From positions 1 through 17,367 of the forward strand of contig CBDUMN010000075.1 in assembly GCA_965368335.1 (NCBI GenBank): DNA of 17,367 nt. Direction: 5' to 3'. Under the pieces are notes generated by a model. That model saw only the letters and a program-made list of their open reading frames with translations. It made no database searches and was not told where the DNA came from. Below, one piece after another: positions 15,614 through 17,367 of this stretch (positions are counted from its first letter, which is position 1; the number at the start of each line of letters is the position of its first letter). A program made the position numbers and the translations under genes. This stretch comes from CBDUMN01 sp965368335 (lineage in GTDB: Bacteria; Pseudomonadota; Alphaproteobacteria; Rhodospirillales; JAPHRK01).

Positions 15614-16932
15614 CCGGTTTAGCCCTGGCCATTCTGGTCTTCGCCTTGATGCTGCTGGCTATTTTTCTCCGCATGCCTATCGGGCTCGCCATGCTGACGG
15701 CTGGCGCGCTTGGCACCTGGTATGTGAGCGGCACCTGGATTCCTATTCTCGCTACCTTGAAATCGACGACCTATGGGACCTTTTCCAGCTACTCGCTTTC
15801 CGTAGTCCCCCTGTTTTTGCTGATGGGACAGTTCGCCACTAAGGGCGGCATGTCGGAAGCCCTGTTTAAAGCGGCCTCGGCCTTTCTTGGCCATCGTCGT
15901 GGCGGGATCGCCATTGCCGCCGTTGGGGCCTGCGCGGGTTTTGGAGCAATTTGCGGCTCATCTCTCGCAACGGCTGCGACCATGGCCAACGTGGCCCTGC
16001 CGGAAATGCGCAAACACAATTATTCGGGTGAGTTGGCCGCCGGGTGTCTGGCCGCCGGGGGAACGCTCGGCATCCTCATTCCGCCTTCGGTTATTTTGGT
16101 GATCTATGCGGTCCTGACCGAACAGAACATTTTGAAGATGTTCACTGCCGCCATTGTCCCCGGCCTTTTGGCCGCCGCCGGATATATGCTGACCATCGCC
16201 ATCTATGTTCGTCTCAAACCGGACGCCGCACCGAAACTGGACCGGGTCGACCGGCGTGAGAGGTTGCAAACAATCCTCCGTATCTGGCCCGTCGCCGTTA
16301 TCTTTGGCTTGGTGATCGGCGGTATTTATTTCGGGATTTTCACCCCAACCGAAGGGGCCGCTGTCGGTGCGCTGGGGGTTGGGTTTCTTGCCTGGAAGGC
16401 GGGCAACCTCGGCTGGACCGAGTTGAAGGACTGTCTCCTTTCGACGGCCGTTTCATCGGCGATGATTTTTTTCATCATCTTGGGAGCAGCGCTATTTAAT
16501 ACGTTTTTGGCTTTTACCCAGACGCCCATGCTGGCCGCCGACTGGGTCGCCTCCCTCCAGATCAGCCCCTGGCTGGTATTGGCCGTCATGTTGGTTTCTT
16601 ATCTTCTGATGGGATGCATCATGGACTCTGTCTCCATGATCCTGCTTACCGTGCCCGTCTTTTTCCCGATTATCACGGGCCTTGATTTTGGCTTGAGCCC
16701 GGAAGAAACCGCAATCTGGTTTGGCGTTTTGGTGCTTATCGTTGTCGAGACGGGCCTGATCACGCCGCCGGTGGGGCTTAATATCTTCATTATCCGAACC
16801 ATCGCCACCGATATTACGCTGAAGCAATGTTACCGGGGCGTCATTCCCTTCATCATGAGCGATACCATCCGGGTCGTCCTACTCCTCGCCCTGCCGGTTC
16901 TCACCCTTGGCCTTAATCGATTGATTTTTTAA
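15610..16932 (+). CDS. dctM: TRAP transporter large permease (DctM family)
   Basis: A 440-residue inner-membrane protein that forms the Na+-driven transport core of the TRAP system. It is hydrophobic throughout, with roughly a dozen membrane segments. Family motifs appear in order: FLRMPIGLAML near the N-terminus, CGSSLATAATMANVALPEM, GGTLGILIPPSVILVIYAVL, GIFTPTEGAAVGALG and, late, ETGLITPPVGLNIFII. The length is normal for DctM. ATG 15610 overlaps the dctQ stop and has a strong GAAGGGGGA (15593-15601) upstream. It is the last intact gene of the operon; the DNA downstream is insertion-sequence debris, and no clear T-rich terminator follows. Confidence 0.93.
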   Translation: MTGLALAILVFALMLLAIFLRMPIGLAMLTAGALGTWYVSGTWIPILATLKSTTYGTFSSYSLSVVPLFLLMGQFATKGGMSEALFKAASAFLGHRRGGIAIAAVGACAGFGAICGSSLATAATMANVALPEMRKHNYSGELAAGCLAAGGTLGILIPPSVILVIYAVLTEQNILKMFTAAIVPGLLAAAGYMLTIAIYVRLKPDAAPKLDRVDRRERLQTILRIWPVAVIFGLVIGGIYFGIFTPTEGAAVGALGVGFLAWKAGNLGWTELKDCLLSTAVSSAMIFFIILGAALFNTFLAFTQTPMLAADWVASLQISPWLVLAVMLVSYLLMGCIMDSVSMILLTVPVFFPIITGLDFGLSPEETAIWFGVLVLIVVETGLITPPVGLNIFIIRTIATDITLKQCYRGVIPFIMSDTIRVVLLLALPVLTLGLNRLIF

Positions 16933-16978
16933 AGTTACCCTCGGCCAAAACGCAAATCGACAGGTTTATTTTACATAA

Positions 16979-17015
16979 ACGGTGGACCAAACCACAGGTT
17001 TGGCAGCTAAACCGT
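16979..17015. repeat. Nested inverted repeat downstream of dctM
   Basis: CCAAACC (16987-16993) and GGTTTGG (16997-17003) form a 7-bp stem around ACA, and ACGGT (16979-16983) with ACCGT (17011-17015) can close an outer stem. Just before it, GTTTAT/ATAAAC (16964-16969 and 16975-16980) makes another short hairpin. There is no T run after either. They could end the operon transcript in a factor-dependent way, or be a relic of an insertion-sequence end. Confidence 0.4.
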
Positions 17016-17019
17016 ACTC

Positions 17020-17252
17020 GGGATTTATCCTGCCCCGTTGTCCTACGGCATTTGCCTCAACGGTCAGGTTCTGCCCTACCTAACCAAGGACCGCAACGAC
17101 TACCGCCATTACAGAAGCGATCCCGCCATGTGCGAGACAAAGCCAAAGCCTACCACCTTACCGACCGGGGTAAACGCCTCTGCAAACGGCTAAAGAAGGC
17201 AATAGAGCAGTCCTTCGCCAACACCACGCAATTGCGCGGGCGGGCCCGCTGA
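17020..17252 (+). pseudogene. Decayed transposase remnant, IS1182-like
   Basis: Two overlapping frames each resemble part of one transposase. The frame containing 17044 reads YGICLNGQVLPYLTKDRN, followed by YRHYRSDPAMCE, like the region before the Cys cluster in IS1182-type transposases. The frame containing 17052 reads KAKAYHLTDRGKRLCKRLKK and IEQSFANTTQLRG, like the conserved segment around the last catalytic Glu (usually VERSFADAKQLHG). The Cys-rich middle part appears deleted and the frame shifts near 17126-17132. The N-terminal two thirds and the extreme C-terminus are missing, so it cannot be active. The family call is from recalled motif similarity and is moderate. Confidence 0.5.
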
Positions 17253-17284
17253 GGAATCCACTTCTTTGTTTTATAGGACTGAAG

Positions 17285-17367
17285 CCTTTGAAGCGCAGAT
17301 ATACGGACGAGCCAGATCATCGGGATTTTGAAAGAGCACGAAGCCGGGGTGACGGTGAAGGAGCTCT
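17285..17367 (+). pseudogene. Start of an IS3-like transposase orfA, frameshifted, cut by window end
   Basis: Translation from the TTG at 17288 gives LKRRYTDE. After one extra base at about 17312 the sequence continues in the next frame as QIIGILKEHEAGVTVKEL. Together these match the N-terminal helix-turn-helix of IS3-family OrfA proteins (KRxRYTxEQIIxxLKEHEAG). The extra C in GAGCCAG separates the two halves, and the usual ATG is TTG, so this copy looks inactive unless the base is a sequencing error. The element continues past the window. The left end may lie near 17250, where the IS1182-like remnant stops. Confidence 0.6.

Noticed and set aside
1..17367. CRISPR arrays, tRNA or rRNA genes
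   Set aside because: No regularly spaced direct repeats, and no tRNA-like or rRNA-like stretches, were seen on reading the sequence.

Overview
The window looks like chromosomal DNA of an alphaproteobacterium, perhaps from the Rhodospirillales or a relative. This rests on moderately G+C-rich coding style, a DctPQM-type TRAP transporter, a CoA-dependent aromatic-acid gene set and an NCS2/SSS transporter pair. It is an inference from gene style and content; the genus cannot be read from the sequence. Almost every real gene lies on the + strand.

Left block (1-7273). A tightly packed run begins with the 3' part of a sodium:solute symporter (SSS). A stand-alone STAS-domain protein follows 7 bp later. 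Next, 8 bp on, is an NCS2-type permease whose C-terminus resembles an RsbW/HATPase-like module. A small secreted cupin follows after 13 bp. After about 100 bp comes a very large regulator (1286 aa) with a SARP/BTAD N-terminus, a class III cyclase-like domain that has lost key catalytic residues, an AAA/STAND-type ATPase and a TPR-like tail. The set reads as a transport system with built-in protein-protein control: a STAS domain facing an anti-sigma-like domain on a permease, beside a large ATP-dependent signal-integrating transcription factor. The substrate is unknown. This is the least conventional part of the window.

Middle (7274-8774). A long interrupted inverted repeat (7427-7474) sits just upstream of an AraC-family regulator. 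Behind the regulator are a weak terminator-like element and a structured leader of about 200 bp in front of the catabolic genes.

Right block (8775-16932). This is a catabolic operon: a thiolase, a fused 3-hydroxyacyl-CoA dehydrogenase/enoyl-CoA hydratase in the order opposite to FadB, and a feruloyl-CoA-synthase-like acyl-CoA ligase, followed by a complete TRAP transporter (DctP, DctQ, DctM). The coherent reading is uptake of a phenylpropenoid or similar aryl acid by the TRAP system, CoA activation, hydration, oxidation and thiolytic removal of acetyl-CoA, i.e. a beta-oxidative side-chain route. The AraC protein is the likely substrate-responsive regulator. A hairpin between dctP and dctQ probably sets the excess of binding protein over membrane subunits.

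Right end (16933-17367). This has no intact gene. It holds a nested hairpin, a decayed IS1182-like transposase remnant read in two frames, and the start of an IS3-like orfA carrying a +1 frameshift. The catabolic operon therefore ends in an insertion-sequence graveyard. No tRNA, rRNA or CRISPR array was seen.
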